From Thermoactinomyces sp. DSM 45891 (GTDB lineage Bacteria > Bacillota > Bacilli > Thermoactinomycetales > Thermoactinomycetaceae), in the NCBI RefSeq assembly GCF_900119485.1, contig NZ_FPJZ01000022.1:1-39108 (forward strand): a stretch of DNA of 39,108 nt, read 5' to 3'. Positions 31,016 to 39,108 of the stretch are shown one piece after another. The notes beneath the pieces are model-generated. The model was not told the origin of the DNA and did not search any database. It worked only from the letters and a program-made list of their open reading frames with translations. The position numbers were made by a program, and so were the translations under genes. The first letter of the stretch is position 1; each line of letters begins with the position of its first letter.

Positions 31016-32092
31016 CTAACCCACTTTTTTTCGAATCACACTTCTCATTACAGTAGATGCGGCTCCGATTGTAGCTCCAGCAGCTGCACGTCCCGATCCG
31101 GTACTATACATCCACTCCTTGAGGAATCCAGGAGCTTTGATAATCAGAAACACAAAACCAATGGCAAATACAAAATTCTCTAGATTCGCCGCTCTCGTTT
31201 CAACAAAGAACGTTGTCATTAAAACGATCATGAGAACTTGAAGAGCCTGAGTAAATACGGTACTTAATAAGTGTCTCCACCAAACAGGGAACAGATTGTA
31301 TTCAGAATTCACATTTGTGGCGATACAGAATGGCCCCAAGATCAAAAGTAAAATTAGTTCTGCGCTACGTATCGACATTTGGAAGCAGATTACAAGCATC
31401 ATCACTGCTAACAGTAAGAGACAGATAATTAGAACCGCTCCTTCTACAGCTGCTGCACCGAACGTTTTACTAAATTGCTCCATCTTTAATCCACCGTCCG
31501 CAAGACCTTCTACCATCCAGTTATTCAAGTTAAGTAGCCAGCGAAACACGGTCGGAAGAGAACCAATCATAAAGGCTGAGAAGATTAATTTTCGTAACAG
31601 TAACTTAAACTCAGCTGGATTCTCCTCCACGTTATACATCACAATAAATCGTATACACTGGTAAATCAAAAACAAGATGAGGAACGTCCATGAGAGATCT
31701 TCGAAGTAGCCATAATACTTTTTCACAGTTGTATTTTCAAGTATCGTAGCTGGTTGAACAGTAAATTTCCCTACTAGTGCCAGAGCATTCTCCATTAACC
31801 ACTTGGCACTTTTATATAGCCAAGCCTCGAAATAACAAGAGGGATCAAGCTTACAGTTTCCAAATCCCCCCTCCAACTTTTTTTGCTCTTCTTCAGCTTG
31901 CTCTTTTGCTACTTCTTCATCGGTCTTAGGCTTGCTTCCCCAAGCACCACCGCTATTTTTGGGATCAATACTTGCAGGTGCTGGTTGCTCTGCCAACACG
32001 ATATTAGAAACCACAGGGAAAGTCAGAGCAAGGATAAATATTATAAACAATGGGATCTTTAGCCATTTGTAGATCGTTGACCATTTTTTCAC
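31016..32092 (-). CDS. TrbL/VirB6-like membrane component of T4SS
   Basis: A 358-residue protein with a signal-like N-terminus, a short extracytoplasmic loop containing a Cys pair (GNCKLDPSCYF), and about six membrane spans from residue 130 on (e.g. LSWTFLILFLIYQCIRFIV, AVLIICLLLLAVMMLVICF). The end is Gly/Ala-rich. This is the layout of TrbL/VirB6-type inner-membrane channel proteins, here using Gram-positive positions. GTG start overlaps the upstream stop (GTGA). It is last in its operon. Confidence 0.8.
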   Translation of the reverse strand: MKKWSTIYKWLKIPLFIIFILALTFPVVSNIVLAEQPAPASIDPKNSGGAWGSKPKTDEEVAKEQAEEEQKKLEGGFGNCKLDPSCYFEAWLYKSAKWLMENALALVGKFTVQPATILENTTVKKYYGYFEDLSWTFLILFLIYQCIRFIVMYNVEENPAEFKLLLRKLIFSAFMIGSLPTVFRWLLNLNNWMVEGLADGGLKMEQFSKTFGAAAVEGAVLIICLLLLAVMMLVICFQMSIRSAELILLLILGPFCIATNVNSEYNLFPVWWRHLLSTVFTQALQVLMIVLMTTFFVETRAANLENFVFAIGFVFLIIKAPGFLKEWMYSTGSGRAAAGATIGAASTVMRSVIRKKVG

Positions 32093-32625
32093 TTACCTCC
32101 ACCCCCATTCGAGAGAGGAGTAACCGCTTCTAGCTTATAATGATCCACTTTGAGCTGATCACCATTTCGAATGATATCTACTACCATTTCATAGTCGTTC
32201 CCCATAACCTTCTTGTCCACCTGGTACGAAACCTTGTATCTCACTAACACCTGATATCGTGGGGAGTCCTCTGCTTTTTTCTTCAGGTAGGTAGCATCAA
32301 TAACAAAGTTCTCTTTCACACCCTTTGGTAATGCCCCCTCTTCCCCTTCGTATTCCTCACCATGTTCATCTGAATCGGATTCAGATCCCTGTATGAGATT
32401 TTGTGCCTGGGAGGTAGTGAGCTTTTTAATTTTTTCTTCGTTCCCTTTAGCATCCATCAGTAATCGGACAAATTCATTAGCAACATCCAACGATTTCTCT
32501 TGCATCCTTGCTTTGGTGACCTCTTCTTCCAACCCACTGATCTTTGAATTCTGTTTCATAGTCCATCCAAGAGAAGCAACTAAAGCTAAGGCCAACAGTG
32601 CTATATATATCCATTGTCTATTCAA
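32089..32625 (-). CDS. VirB8-like/TcpC-like membrane protein
   Basis: A 178-residue protein with one N-terminal membrane span (IYIALLALALVASLGWTM), a short coiled region, an acidic linker, and a C-terminal mixed domain (YQVLVRYKVSYQVDKKVMG) that could be an NTF2-like fold. VirB8/TcpC proteins have this topology and link the channel to the wall. The sequence itself is not distinctive, so the call rests on topology and operon place between the hydrolase and TrbL genes. Confidence 0.55.
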   Translation of the reverse strand: MNRQWIYIALLALALVASLGWTMKQNSKISGLEEEVTKARMQEKSLDVANEFVRLLMDAKGNEEKIKKLTTSQAQNLIQGSESDSDEHGEEYEGEEGALPKGVKENFVIDATYLKKKAEDSPRYQVLVRYKVSYQVDKKVMGNDYEMVVDIIRNGDQLKVDHYKLEAVTPLSNGGGGK

Positions 32626-32639
32626 CTAGTTCACCTCTC

Positions 32640-33665
32640 CTACTTTAGATTCACATATTTCTCCGCATCTACTTTCCTAGCGGATTGCACAGGAGTCCCC
32701 AAGCGGATCTCAAAATGAAGGTGTTCTCCAAAGCTATGGCCTGTGTTTCCGCATTTTCCAAGGACTTGTCCCTGTTGAACAGTTTGACCAACCTGAACGT
32801 TTCGAACTGACATATGACCGTAGAGTGAGGAGACCCCTCCACCGTGATCAAGGACAACAACATTCCCATAACCACCGTAGCCATCACCACTAACAGCAGA
32901 TCTAGACACTACAACAGTTCCAGCTTTTGATGCGTAGATCGGCGGATTCCCCTTGTTACAGGATATATCTGTTCCTTGATGGGGCTTACCGTTCCTCATC
33001 TTTCCGAATGGTGAGGATATCTTATACTTCTTATCAATCGGGCGAGCGAATCCACTAGCCGAGGCTGGCCCCACGTCTCCTGCTCCCATTTCGGGTTCAC
33101 AAGCATAGGACAACCCACCCAATTCCCCAATGTATTTTGATACGGAAGGAACCCAATGTCGGTTTAAACTTGTAGGGTCATTGGCAGCTCCGATGGGAGC
33201 ATACTTAGGCCCGATTGTTTCAGGTGTGGTAAGACCTTCTTTAATGTACAACCGATACAGATTTGAGGTCATTTTGTCGATACCCTCATCCAACGAGGAG
33301 AAGGACATAAGTCCTCCTTTGCCCATCAGGCCCCCCGGATTGTTTCTGGACTTCACAGCCTTAGAAGAGCCTTGTCCAGTCTCATGAAAGGCGATAGCTA
33401 CTACTAAAACTGGATCAACCCCATGTCGCTGCCCTGCTGCTATGAATGCATCAGCTTTACCCTCAAAGACCCCTTTTCCTTGGAGCTTTTGATTTAACTC
33501 TTGAGCAGAGATAATAGTACCACTAGGTCTGCAAGCTGATGCATTGGCTGTTTGGGACTGTTGCATGGTTGCACCGCCAAAAATGAATACACCAGCAACC
33601 AACAAGCTAATGGATAGGTATATACCATATCGGATCAGCTCAGCTGTCAAACGAGCCTTAATCAT
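32640..33665 (-). CDS. Cell-wall hydrolase, glucosaminidase plus peptidase M23 (VirB1-like)
   Basis: A 341-residue bifunctional lysin. After a membrane anchor (residues about 13-34), a glucosaminidase-like domain has Glu95 in VVAIAFHETGQGSS and NNPGGLMG. A C-terminal M23 domain has HQGTD (His229, Asp233) and HLHFE (His315, His317), the zinc ligands. It would open peptidoglycan so the mating channel can cross the wall. It starts within the VirB4 stop (ATGA overlap). Typical of Gram-positive T4SS operons. Confidence 0.9.
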   Translation of the reverse strand: MIKARLTAELIRYGIYLSISLLVAGVFIFGGATMQQSQTANASACRPSGTIISAQELNQKLQGKGVFEGKADAFIAAGQRHGVDPVLVVAIAFHETGQGSSKAVKSRNNPGGLMGKGGLMSFSSLDEGIDKMTSNLYRLYIKEGLTTPETIGPKYAPIGAANDPTSLNRHWVPSVSKYIGELGGLSYACEPEMGAGDVGPASASGFARPIDKKYKISSPFGKMRNGKPHQGTDISCNKGNPPIYASKAGTVVVSRSAVSGDGYGGYGNVVVLDHGGGVSSLYGHMSVRNVQVGQTVQQGQVLGKCGNTGHSFGEHLHFEIRLGTPVQSARKVDAEKYVNLK

Positions 33666-35557
33666 CGCTGATCACTTTCCACCAAAGCTATTTTATGTCT
33701 GTATGATTTCTCGTATCTTTCTGGATCCCAGATACGGAGTTCTTCTGGAGACAATTCGATTTGGATACTAACTTTTTTGGATCCACTCACATAGATCCCT
33801 TTGCCCGCATTTTTCGTGCGGTCTGCATCTCTTACCACAAGAAGCCTTTCTTCTTCCTCTGAAAAATTCTCCGATGTGCGACTCTTGATCGTGTTGATTT
33901 CGTCCTGAAGCATAGGGAGATACAGCTTTGAAATCGACTGTGATATGACAGCCTCACCATAGTTTTTGCTGCCCTCAACCGCTGATAAGAAATCGCCAAC
34001 CTGTTGCGTAGCTGATGTACAGCCGCCACGGAATCCTCGGATTAGCTTGTACATGGTTGATAAGAATTTCATTGCCATTGGGTTTTGTGGATCTGCCAGG
34101 ATATGTGCCTCGTCAATGAAGATTTGCTTTATGCTTTTGTCCTTCAATGCATCGTCTTGGAGAAACGTTAAAATATTAAACATAGCCACTTGCTGGAGAT
34201 CCCCTTCGTCACGAAGATCAAAAATATCGAACACAATCAGATCATTCGATAAATCCACATTGGTGTGACCATTAAACACATTCGAGTAAGAACCCTCCAC
34301 ATATGGGTACAGCACCTGGTATAGATTATCTAATCGCTTATATCTTTCTTCATTACCACCGATCAATTTTCCCAATTGGTCATATAAGTCTTGGAGAATT
34401 GGGTAGTCTGTACTTTTCAGCTTCGAAAAATCCGTATCCCAGGTAATCCCCTTGTTCTTATACAACTTAACTAATACCTGTTCCAGTAGTGACTCTTCAA
34501 CCTGGCTAGACTTCAGATCTCGATAGATTAAGCTAAATAGTGTCTTTAGACGTGAGATCTTCTGATGAAGAAGAGAAGATTCATGGGCCTTCCCATTTTC
34601 ATCTTTCGGGATCGTTGTATAGATAATCTCAAATAGATTAATTTTGCTCTCACCTGTTGGAGAAAGCTTGATCCATTCTCCGCCAAGTTGCTGAACTTTC
34701 TCCCCAAACTCACCCTTTGGGCAGATCACACGAACGATTGTCCCTAGAATCCATCTTCTAACTATATCGCCCCACAGATAGGTAGACTTTCCGCCTCCAG
34801 CCATCCCGATTACCACTTCGTTCCGATTAAGTAGCTCATCATGATCAACCATAACGATGCTATTTGTCTTCAGGTTTTTTCCCTTGATGACTCCCCTTTC
34901 CGAATAAATCTCGCACTCATCGAAGGGGAATAGAGACGAAAGTGCCTCAGCATCGAAGTTTCGATATGTTATCTCTCCTAACCGATGTGATTGAATCGGT
35001 AAAACACTGTAGAATGCTTCCATCATTTGAAAGTTTGGCTCTACAAGTTTCAAATGCTGACTATTTTGCGTTTTGAGTGAATGAGTGATTAAATTCAACT
35101 CATCCAGGCTACTAGCTTGAATGTGAATTAACATATGTTCATTAAACAGTTCTGTTTTTCCCATAGTTAAGTTTGTAAGAAGGATCTCGGCATTCTCTAC
35201 ATTTTTTTCCGCCCTGATCCGATCAACTGGTCTCACATAGGGTTCAGAGCTTTTGCTTTGGTTTTCTATAATCGAACGGTTCAAGTGTCTTTCCATAGCC
35301 GAAGACGAAGCCGGTTCAATATGATGAATCACAGAAACATTTGCATTGACGTTGTGTAGTCGCTCTAAGAAATTAGCTTCTACATCGCTGGAGAAGTGAG
35401 CCACAGCAAGCGTGCGACAATAGTTACCTCCTAGCCGGATATAATTTTGTTGTTCCTCCACACTATCTGGTGATACCATATTTAAAAAACCTGAGTTATC
35501 ACCAATCATATTTTCAAGGCTTACTTTTTCCTTTTTCTTAGATTTCCAAAAAGCCAC
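33662..35557 (-). CDS. virB4: VirB4-type T4SS ATPase
   Basis: A 631-residue motor protein. Walker A is GMAGGGKST at 251-259; Walker B is QIFIDEAH in the latter part, followed by STMYKLIRGFRGGCTSATQQ, a typical VirB4 region. The N-terminal 200 residues are the divergent VirB4 domain, but the first part of a classical VirB4 N-domain seems to be encoded separately upstream (TrsD-like gene). It energises pore assembly at the membrane. It starts 21 bases after the upstream gene. Confidence 0.92.
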   Translation of the reverse strand: MAFWKSKKKEKVSLENMIGDNSGFLNMVSPDSVEEQQNYIRLGGNYCRTLAVAHFSSDVEANFLERLHNVNANVSVIHHIEPASSSAMERHLNRSIIENQSKSSEPYVRPVDRIRAEKNVENAEILLTNLTMGKTELFNEHMLIHIQASSLDELNLITHSLKTQNSQHLKLVEPNFQMMEAFYSVLPIQSHRLGEITYRNFDAEALSSLFPFDECEIYSERGVIKGKNLKTNSIVMVDHDELLNRNEVVIGMAGGGKSTYLWGDIVRRWILGTIVRVICPKGEFGEKVQQLGGEWIKLSPTGESKINLFEIIYTTIPKDENGKAHESSLLHQKISRLKTLFSLIYRDLKSSQVEESLLEQVLVKLYKNKGITWDTDFSKLKSTDYPILQDLYDQLGKLIGGNEERYKRLDNLYQVLYPYVEGSYSNVFNGHTNVDLSNDLIVFDIFDLRDEGDLQQVAMFNILTFLQDDALKDKSIKQIFIDEAHILADPQNPMAMKFLSTMYKLIRGFRGGCTSATQQVGDFLSAVEGSKNYGEAVISQSISKLYLPMLQDEINTIKSRTSENFSEEEERLLVVRDADRTKNAGKGIYVSGSKKVSIQIELSPEELRIWDPERYEKSYRHKIALVESDQR

Positions 35558-35578
35558 TAGCTTTCTCTCCCTTCCTAA

Positions 35579-36265
35579 TCAATCCCAGTCTTCTTTTTTC
35601 TTTAACATCTCTGCTGCATCCATGAGATTCCTTTTGCCGATCATGTAGCTGTATTCCTTTGCATCATCTTCGGACATAGAATGCAATTGAGCATGTTCAT
35701 AGTCAAAGAACATATGGATACACTTGCGCAGCTCTTCATTTGTAAGTTCCGATACTTCTAGTTTCTGACGATAAAGCATCTCTTCCAACTTGAATTTCAG
35801 ATCTTGAACCCTTGTTTTCAGGATCTGCATTGCCTTGTCTTTTGATTTTTCGTCACTAAATGACTCACTGATAATCACATATCGGCTACGGCGGATCATG
35901 TCCCTATCCTCTTGTTGCTTCTGAGCATATGAGATGAAGCTTTTCAGCATATGTCGTTTGTATGGGTTTTCAGTGGTTTTCAACCTTTTTTTGAGATCCA
36001 TAATGTAATCTTTTAGGTCAATGGGTTGCGAAACACGCGCAATCTGAATGGGCCTGTCCAACGTTTTTAAGAAACTCTCGTATGAGAAAAAAACTTCTTT
36101 CAATTCCGAATACGACATCAGTTGAATGTTAACCGATGTCACTGAAAGCACTTTAACAAAACGATTGTCCGTGGTCTCGATCATTTCACTATAGATCCCT
36201 CGTACTGGAACTAGATCTTGGACGGATTTCTCCATATCATTTTTCTTTTTTTTGCTCATATTCAT
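35579..36265 (-). CDS. TrsD/TraD-like protein (VirB4 N-terminal-domain type)
   Basis: A 228-residue protein. LVPVRGIYSEMIETTDNRF then VLSVTSVNIQLMSYSELKEV resembles the N-terminal region of VirB4 proteins, and the length and place match TrsD (pGO1) and TraD (pIP501), encoded just before VirB4. No Walker motif. The rest is helical and charged. I chose ATG 36265, which overlaps the upstream stop; the ATG at 36259 has better RBS spacing (GGAGAG) and is equally possible. Confidence 0.65.
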   Translation of the reverse strand: MNMSKKKKNDMEKSVQDLVPVRGIYSEMIETTDNRFVKVLSVTSVNIQLMSYSELKEVFFSYESFLKTLDRPIQIARVSQPIDLKDYIMDLKKRLKTTENPYKRHMLKSFISYAQKQQEDRDMIRRSRYVIISESFSDEKSKDKAMQILKTRVQDLKFKLEEMLYRQKLEVSELTNEELRKCIHMFFDYEHAQLHSMSEDDAKEYSYMIGKRNLMDAAEMLKKKEDWD

Positions 36266-36597
36266 CTCTCCATCCACTTCTTCTTTCTGAAGTAAAACAC
36301 TTTTTGTCTTTGGCGAAATCGTATCACCCAAATAATGAATTGAAATAGATTTACATTCTTTCGAAACTTAATTGGCCTCATAAAAGTTCCAGCGATCCCA
36401 AGAGTCAAAGGTAAAAACGATATGATCATCCGAAATTGCTGATAAAATCCATCTCCATCAGGGAAAAGCTGATATATGAAATAACCAAGCCCCCCAAGGG
36501 GGACAAGTACAAGCAAATGACTAAATTTAAGCGAGCGTATGAAATAAAATCCTTTATCAATTTGGTCGGGAATTTTAAACTTCTTCCTTCCTTCCAT
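36262..36597 (-). CDS. PrgI/TcpE-type T4SS membrane protein
   Basis: A 111-residue protein. FKIPDQIDKGFYF is followed by two membrane spans (LLVLVPLGGLGYFIY and MIISFLPLTLGIAGTFM) and a basic tail RFRQRQKVFYFRKKK. This is the layout of PrgI/TcpE, the VirB3-like partner of VirB4. ATG 36597 follows AGGAGG by 10 bases; an earlier in-frame start at 36636 overlaps the upstream gene. It overlaps the next gene as ATGA. Confidence 0.7.
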   Translation of the reverse strand: MEGRKKFKIPDQIDKGFYFIRSLKFSHLLVLVPLGGLGYFIYQLFPDGDGFYQQFRMIISFLPLTLGIAGTFMRPIKFRKNVNLFQFIIWVIRFRQRQKVFYFRKKKWMER

Positions 36598-36611
36598 TAA
36601 GGCGATACCTC

Positions 36612-36869
36612 CTAATTGAATCCTGCTTTCAACCATTCAACAATGACTTTCGCCATGAGAGCGACAACGGTTGCTCCGCCAGTCCACCAGAGTCCTGTTC
36701 GAAATTTCTGTCGTTGATGTTCATCTTGAGAAAACATGACCATCAGTGACAAACCAATAAATGCTAAAGCGGAAACTGTAGGAATGATAGTTAATGCCTT
36801 ATTTACCAGTTCATTGTCAATAAAGGTCTTAATTTTATCAATCGGATTCGTGGCTAAAAAAAACTTCAC
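36612..36869 (-). CDS. VirB2/TrbC-like pilin or channel protein
   Basis: An 85-residue protein with two membrane spans (LTIIPTVSALAFIGLSLMVM and GLWWTGGATVVALMAKVIV) separated by a short polar loop, the layout of VirB2-like proteins. It is first in the mating-pore operon. The GTG at 36869 follows AGAAGGTG; an ATG at 36890 lacks an RBS. The call rests on size, topology and place. Confidence 0.6.
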   Translation of the reverse strand: MKFFLATNPIDKIKTFIDNELVNKALTIIPTVSALAFIGLSLMVMFSQDEHQRQKFRTGLWWTGGATVVALMAKVIVEWLKAGFN

Positions 36870-36925
36870 AAAGACACCTTCTTTTCTCATTTTTTACTTC
36901 ATAGGTATGTCCTTTACATAAAAAT

Positions 36926-36954
36926 ATTGTAATTGAACAATATGCAATTTTCAA
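36926..36954 (-). promoter_or_regulatory. Promoter of the mating-pore operon
   Basis: On the minus strand: -35 TTGAAA (36949-36954), 17-base spacer, -10 TACAAT (36926-36931). The spacer and -10 contain ATTGTTCAATTACAAT, partly palindromic. Confidence 0.65.
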
Positions 36955-36983
36955 ATCTAAAATCCTTGCATCCCAACAACACA

Positions 36984-37022
36984 TAATGACCGACTATCCT
37001 TTGACGGAGTAGTCGGTCATTA
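36984..37022. terminator. Hairpin between two minus-strand operons
   Basis: Arms TAATGACCGACTA (36984-36996) and TAGTCGGTCATTA (37010-37022). There is no T-run, so it is a weak terminator or mRNA-stabilising hairpin after the L,D-transpeptidase gene. Confidence 0.6.
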
Positions 37023-37044
37023 CCCATCTATCTAAGACTTTTTC

Positions 37045-37998
37045 CTAAGACTTCTTCGCTACCGTTTTGTGAACGTAAGCTACATAACCAGCTTTTGTTT
37101 GAATCTGATACCATTCTTTGTTTTCACCAATGAGAGTCATTTTTGTCCCCTTGGATACTTTCTGACGAACTTGAGCCGTCATAGATGCCTCGGATCGAAC
37201 ATTAATCACATTTTCAGTTGCTACTATACTGCCAGATGCCTTAGAAAAGCCATTTGAATTTGATGAGGTTGTAGATGTCGACCCCGACACCTGGGTTACA
37301 AAATCCTTACGAATGAAGCCTGTTTTCCCAGAACTCATTCTGACTTGGTACCAATCACCAGACTTCCCAATCATATCTACCACAGTACCATTATTCAATT
37401 GAGTTACCACAAATGCCCCTGTTGATGGGCCTGTGCGCACATTTACTTTATTTCCTTTGATCTTTAGTTTTCCATTAGCAGATTGAACCGTAACAGAAGA
37501 TTCGCCTTTCCATTTCGCTGTAGATTTGCCGCTATGTATCCACACAGGTGTCCCTTCTGGAATTAAGCTATACAATTCTAGTAGATTCGCCTCATTCATA
37601 CGAATACAACCATTGGATACATACTTTCCGATAGATGAAGGTTGATTCGTTCCATGGATGCCATAAACACGGCCATTGTCACCTTTTACACTGAATCCGA
37701 TCCATCTTTTCCCAAGTGGATTCTTTGGATCTCCACCAGGAATGCCTTTCCAACCAGGCTGAACAATTTTGACCACCATTGGAAATGTTCCCTCTGGTGT
37801 GAGATCCTTGGTTCGTCCAGTAGCAACAGGATACGTCTTTGCAACTTGTCCATCTTTGTATAGATAGAGTTTGTTGGTAGATTTGTTGATCTCTACTTGG
37901 AACTTACTAGAGGCAGCACTAGCAGAGAATCCAAACCTTCCCCCCAATAAAACGGTAAACATAATAGATAACACGACTAACCATTTAATTCTCTTCAA
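37045..37998 (-). CDS. L,D-transpeptidase (YkuD) with two SH3b domains
   Basis: A 317-residue exported enzyme. A signal peptide ends at ASA near residue 28. Residues about 30-155 are a YkuD domain with the HGTNQPSSIG...SNGCIRM signature; Cys131 is the nucleophile. Two bacterial SH3 domains follow (VNVRTGPSTGAFV and INVRSEASMTAQV). It makes 3-3 peptidoglycan cross-links or anchors proteins to the wall. TTG start has GGGGGAG 8 bases upstream. It stands beside the mating-pore operon, so a role in wall remodelling for transfer is possible. Confidence 0.92.
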   Translation of the reverse strand: MKRIKWLVVLSIMFTVLLGGRFGFSASAASSKFQVEINKSTNKLYLYKDGQVAKTYPVATGRTKDLTPEGTFPMVVKIVQPGWKGIPGGDPKNPLGKRWIGFSVKGDNGRVYGIHGTNQPSSIGKYVSNGCIRMNEANLLELYSLIPEGTPVWIHSGKSTAKWKGESSVTVQSANGKLKIKGNKVNVRTGPSTGAFVVTQLNNGTVVDMIGKSGDWYQVRMSSGKTGFIRKDFVTQVSGSTSTTSSNSNGFSKASGSIVATENVINVRSEASMTAQVRQKVSKGTKMTLIGENKEWYQIQTKAGYVAYVHKTVAKKS

Positions 37999-38196
37999 AT
38001 TCTCTCTCCCCCTATACAGGTATATGTTTATTCTACAATAATTTGTATTTATGTAGCTTAATAATATTTTTTATAATTATTGACATTTAATATATAGTAA
38101 GAGAGAATGAGAGTGCATAGTAAGAAAAATCTCCTATATATAGAAACAAGCTATCTCTTCGGTTTGAAGTGAACCCAAAAAGTTAGACACGAAGAT

Positions 38197-39108
38197 TTAA
38201 GCAACCCGCAGGGTATGTTTTCGGTATTGAACCGGACTCATACCCTTTAGTTTTGTCTTCAAGCGATTATTATTGTAGTAGTGAATATATACATCCAATT
38301 CTTGTTTGAAGTGCTCCATACTCTCAAATTCGTGGAGATAAAGCAATTCGCTTTTGAGTAAGCCAAAGAAGTTCTCTATCACAGCATTATCGAGGCAATT
38401 CCCCTTGCGGGACATGCTTTGTTTAATACCTTGTTGCTTTAAAGCGTGCTGATATGTCCTCATCTGATAGTGCCATCCTTGATCTGAATGAAGGAGGGGA
38501 GCTTCGCCCTCTCCTAGTTGCCTGAAGGCTTTGTCTAGCATCTTGGAAACAAGAGAATATACAGGGCGCTTTTCCACCTGATAAGCAACAATCTCACCAT
38601 TGTATAAGTCAAGAATAGGAGATAAATAGAGCTTTTCACCATGCAGGTGAAATTCAGTTATATCCGTAACCCACTTCTGATTTGGCTTAGATGCTTGAAA
38701 GTTGCGTGCTAGGATGTTAGGAGCGATCTTTCCTACTTTCCCCCGATAAGAACGATATTTCTTCATACGTATAAGACATTTCAATCCTATCTTCTTCATG
38801 AGACGAAATACGGTTTTATGATTTATGGAATATCCTTGGTTTCGTAATTCCCATGTGATACGGCGATAACCATAACGACCTTTATGCTCATGAAAAATCG
38901 AAGCGATTTTTTCTTTTATCTCTTTATATTTATCCGGTTTGTTCATCTGTTTGATCCAGTAATAATAGGTGCTACGAGCAATGTCAGCGATTTTTAATAG
39001 AGCTTTTACAGGGTAGTCGTGCCTTAATTCATAGATTACTTGGGCTTTGTCTTGTTGGCTGACTTTTCCCTTTCGTGAATTAAGGCATTCAACTTTTTTA
39101 GATAGGCA
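38197..39108 (-). CDS. IS3-family transposase OrfB (IS150 type), 5' end beyond window
   Basis: A DDE transposase. HTH_21-like start (YGYRRITWELRNQGY), then WVTDITEF (first Asp), LHSDQGWHY (second Asp), and NCLDNAVIENFFGLLKSE (Glu). The last part is YNNNRLKTKLKGMSPVQYR. The frame is open to the right edge with VIYELRHDYPVKAL before the internal ATG at 38946, so the functional product is probably an OrfAB fusion made by -1 frameshifting at 39093-39099. It cuts and joins DNA at the element ends. Confidence 0.9.
   Translation of the reverse strand, partial: CLSKKVECLNSRKGKVSQQDKAQVIYELRHDYPVKALLKIADIARSTYYYWIKQMNKPDKYKEIKEKIASIFHEHKGRYGYRRITWELRNQGYSINHKTVFRLMKKIGLKCLIRMKKYRSYRGKVGKIAPNILARNFQASKPNQKWVTDITEFHLHGEKLYLSPILDLYNGEIVAYQVEKRPVYSLVSKMLDKAFRQLGEGEAPLLHSDQGWHYQMRTYQHALKQQGIKQSMSRKGNCLDNAVIENFFGLLKSELLYLHEFESMEHFKQELDVYIHYYNNNRLKTKLKGMSPVQYRKHTLRVA
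39036..39107 (-). CDS. IS3 OrfA, 3' end only
   Basis: The visible end AYLKKLNALIHEREKSANKT stops at TAA 39036. The sequence A AAA AAG (39093-39099) is a standard slippery site for -1 frameshifting into orfB. The rest of the gene lies outside the window. Confidence 0.7.
   Translation of the reverse strand, partial: AYLKKLNALIHEREKSANKTKPK

Larger units (their letters stand above)
38165..39108 (-). mobile_element. IS3-family insertion sequence, right part cut by window
   Basis: The left end TGAAGTGAACCCAAAAAGTT at 38165 fits an IS3-family terminal repeat starting with TG. It contains an orfB transposase and the end of orfA with a slippery A6G. The other end and the flanking duplication are outside the window. 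Confidence 0.85.

Overview
The window is most of a low-GC Gram-positive conjugative plasmid (or a plasmid-derived integrative element). Evidence: strong AGGAGG-type ribosome binding sites, GTG and TTG starts, Bacillota-type T4SS proteins, a DnaD-like replication protein, a ParM/ParR partition locus, a MOBQ relaxase with a recognisable oriT, topoisomerase III and an IS3-family element. Bacillales (Bacillaceae, Thermoactinomycetaceae or relatives) is the best guess. Nothing in the window fixes the genus.

Layout. 1-6.4 kb, minus strand: the DNA-processing and coupling operon. Its order is relaxase, VirD4 coupling protein, two small proteins that together look like a second, split VirD4, then a Lys/Pro-rich lipoprotein running off the left edge. 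6.4-6.7 kb: oriT with an R1162/RSF1010-type nick site, then a divergent TraD-like accessory gene. 7-9 kb: a coiled-coil protein and a tandem ribbon-helix-helix-like protein. 9.4-20.8 kb: an accessory segment flanked by two inverted copies of a ~230-bp structured repeat. It holds the parMR locus with its centromere-like repeats, a MerR-like coiled-coil protein, a protein built of repeated HTH units, small membrane proteins, a long minus-strand run of tiny CxxC zinc-ribbon proteins, a DUF932 protein and several small unknown genes. Four of the transcription units here start from almost identical promoters. 20.9-23.9 kb: topB and three small genes, ending with a lipoprotein. 23.9-29.0 kb, minus: the replication initiator gene followed by a tightly packed nuclease-like series (ParB-like/HNH-like membrane protein, a 904-residue MBL/beta-CASP protein with a duplicated C-terminal module, and a DUF559-type nuclease). 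29.0-29.6 kb: the rep leader, with a likely plus-strand antisense RNA. 29.6-30.9 kb: a HigBA-like toxin-antitoxin pair and an AbrB-like protein. 31-36.9 kb, minus: the mating-pore operon (VirB2-, PrgI/TcpE-, TrsD-like, VirB4, cell-wall hydrolase, VirB8-like, TrbL/VirB6). 37.0-38.0 kb: an L,D-transpeptidase. 38.2 kb to the end: an IS3-family element cut by the right edge.

How the parts fit. The mating-pore operon would build the channel and open the wall. The relaxase, its accessory protein and VirD4 would process oriT and feed DNA to the channel. If the nick polarity matches R1162, the plus strand enters the recipient starting at about 6555, so 6.6-20 kb is the leading region and the relaxase/VirD4 genes enter last. 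Maintenance would rest on Rep plus its countertranscript, ParM/ParR and the toxin-antitoxin pair. The most unusual items are the split VirD4 paralogue, the nuclease-like operon downstream of rep, the inverted structured repeats and the four-promoter regulon. All functional calls rest on reading motifs by eye; no database search was run.
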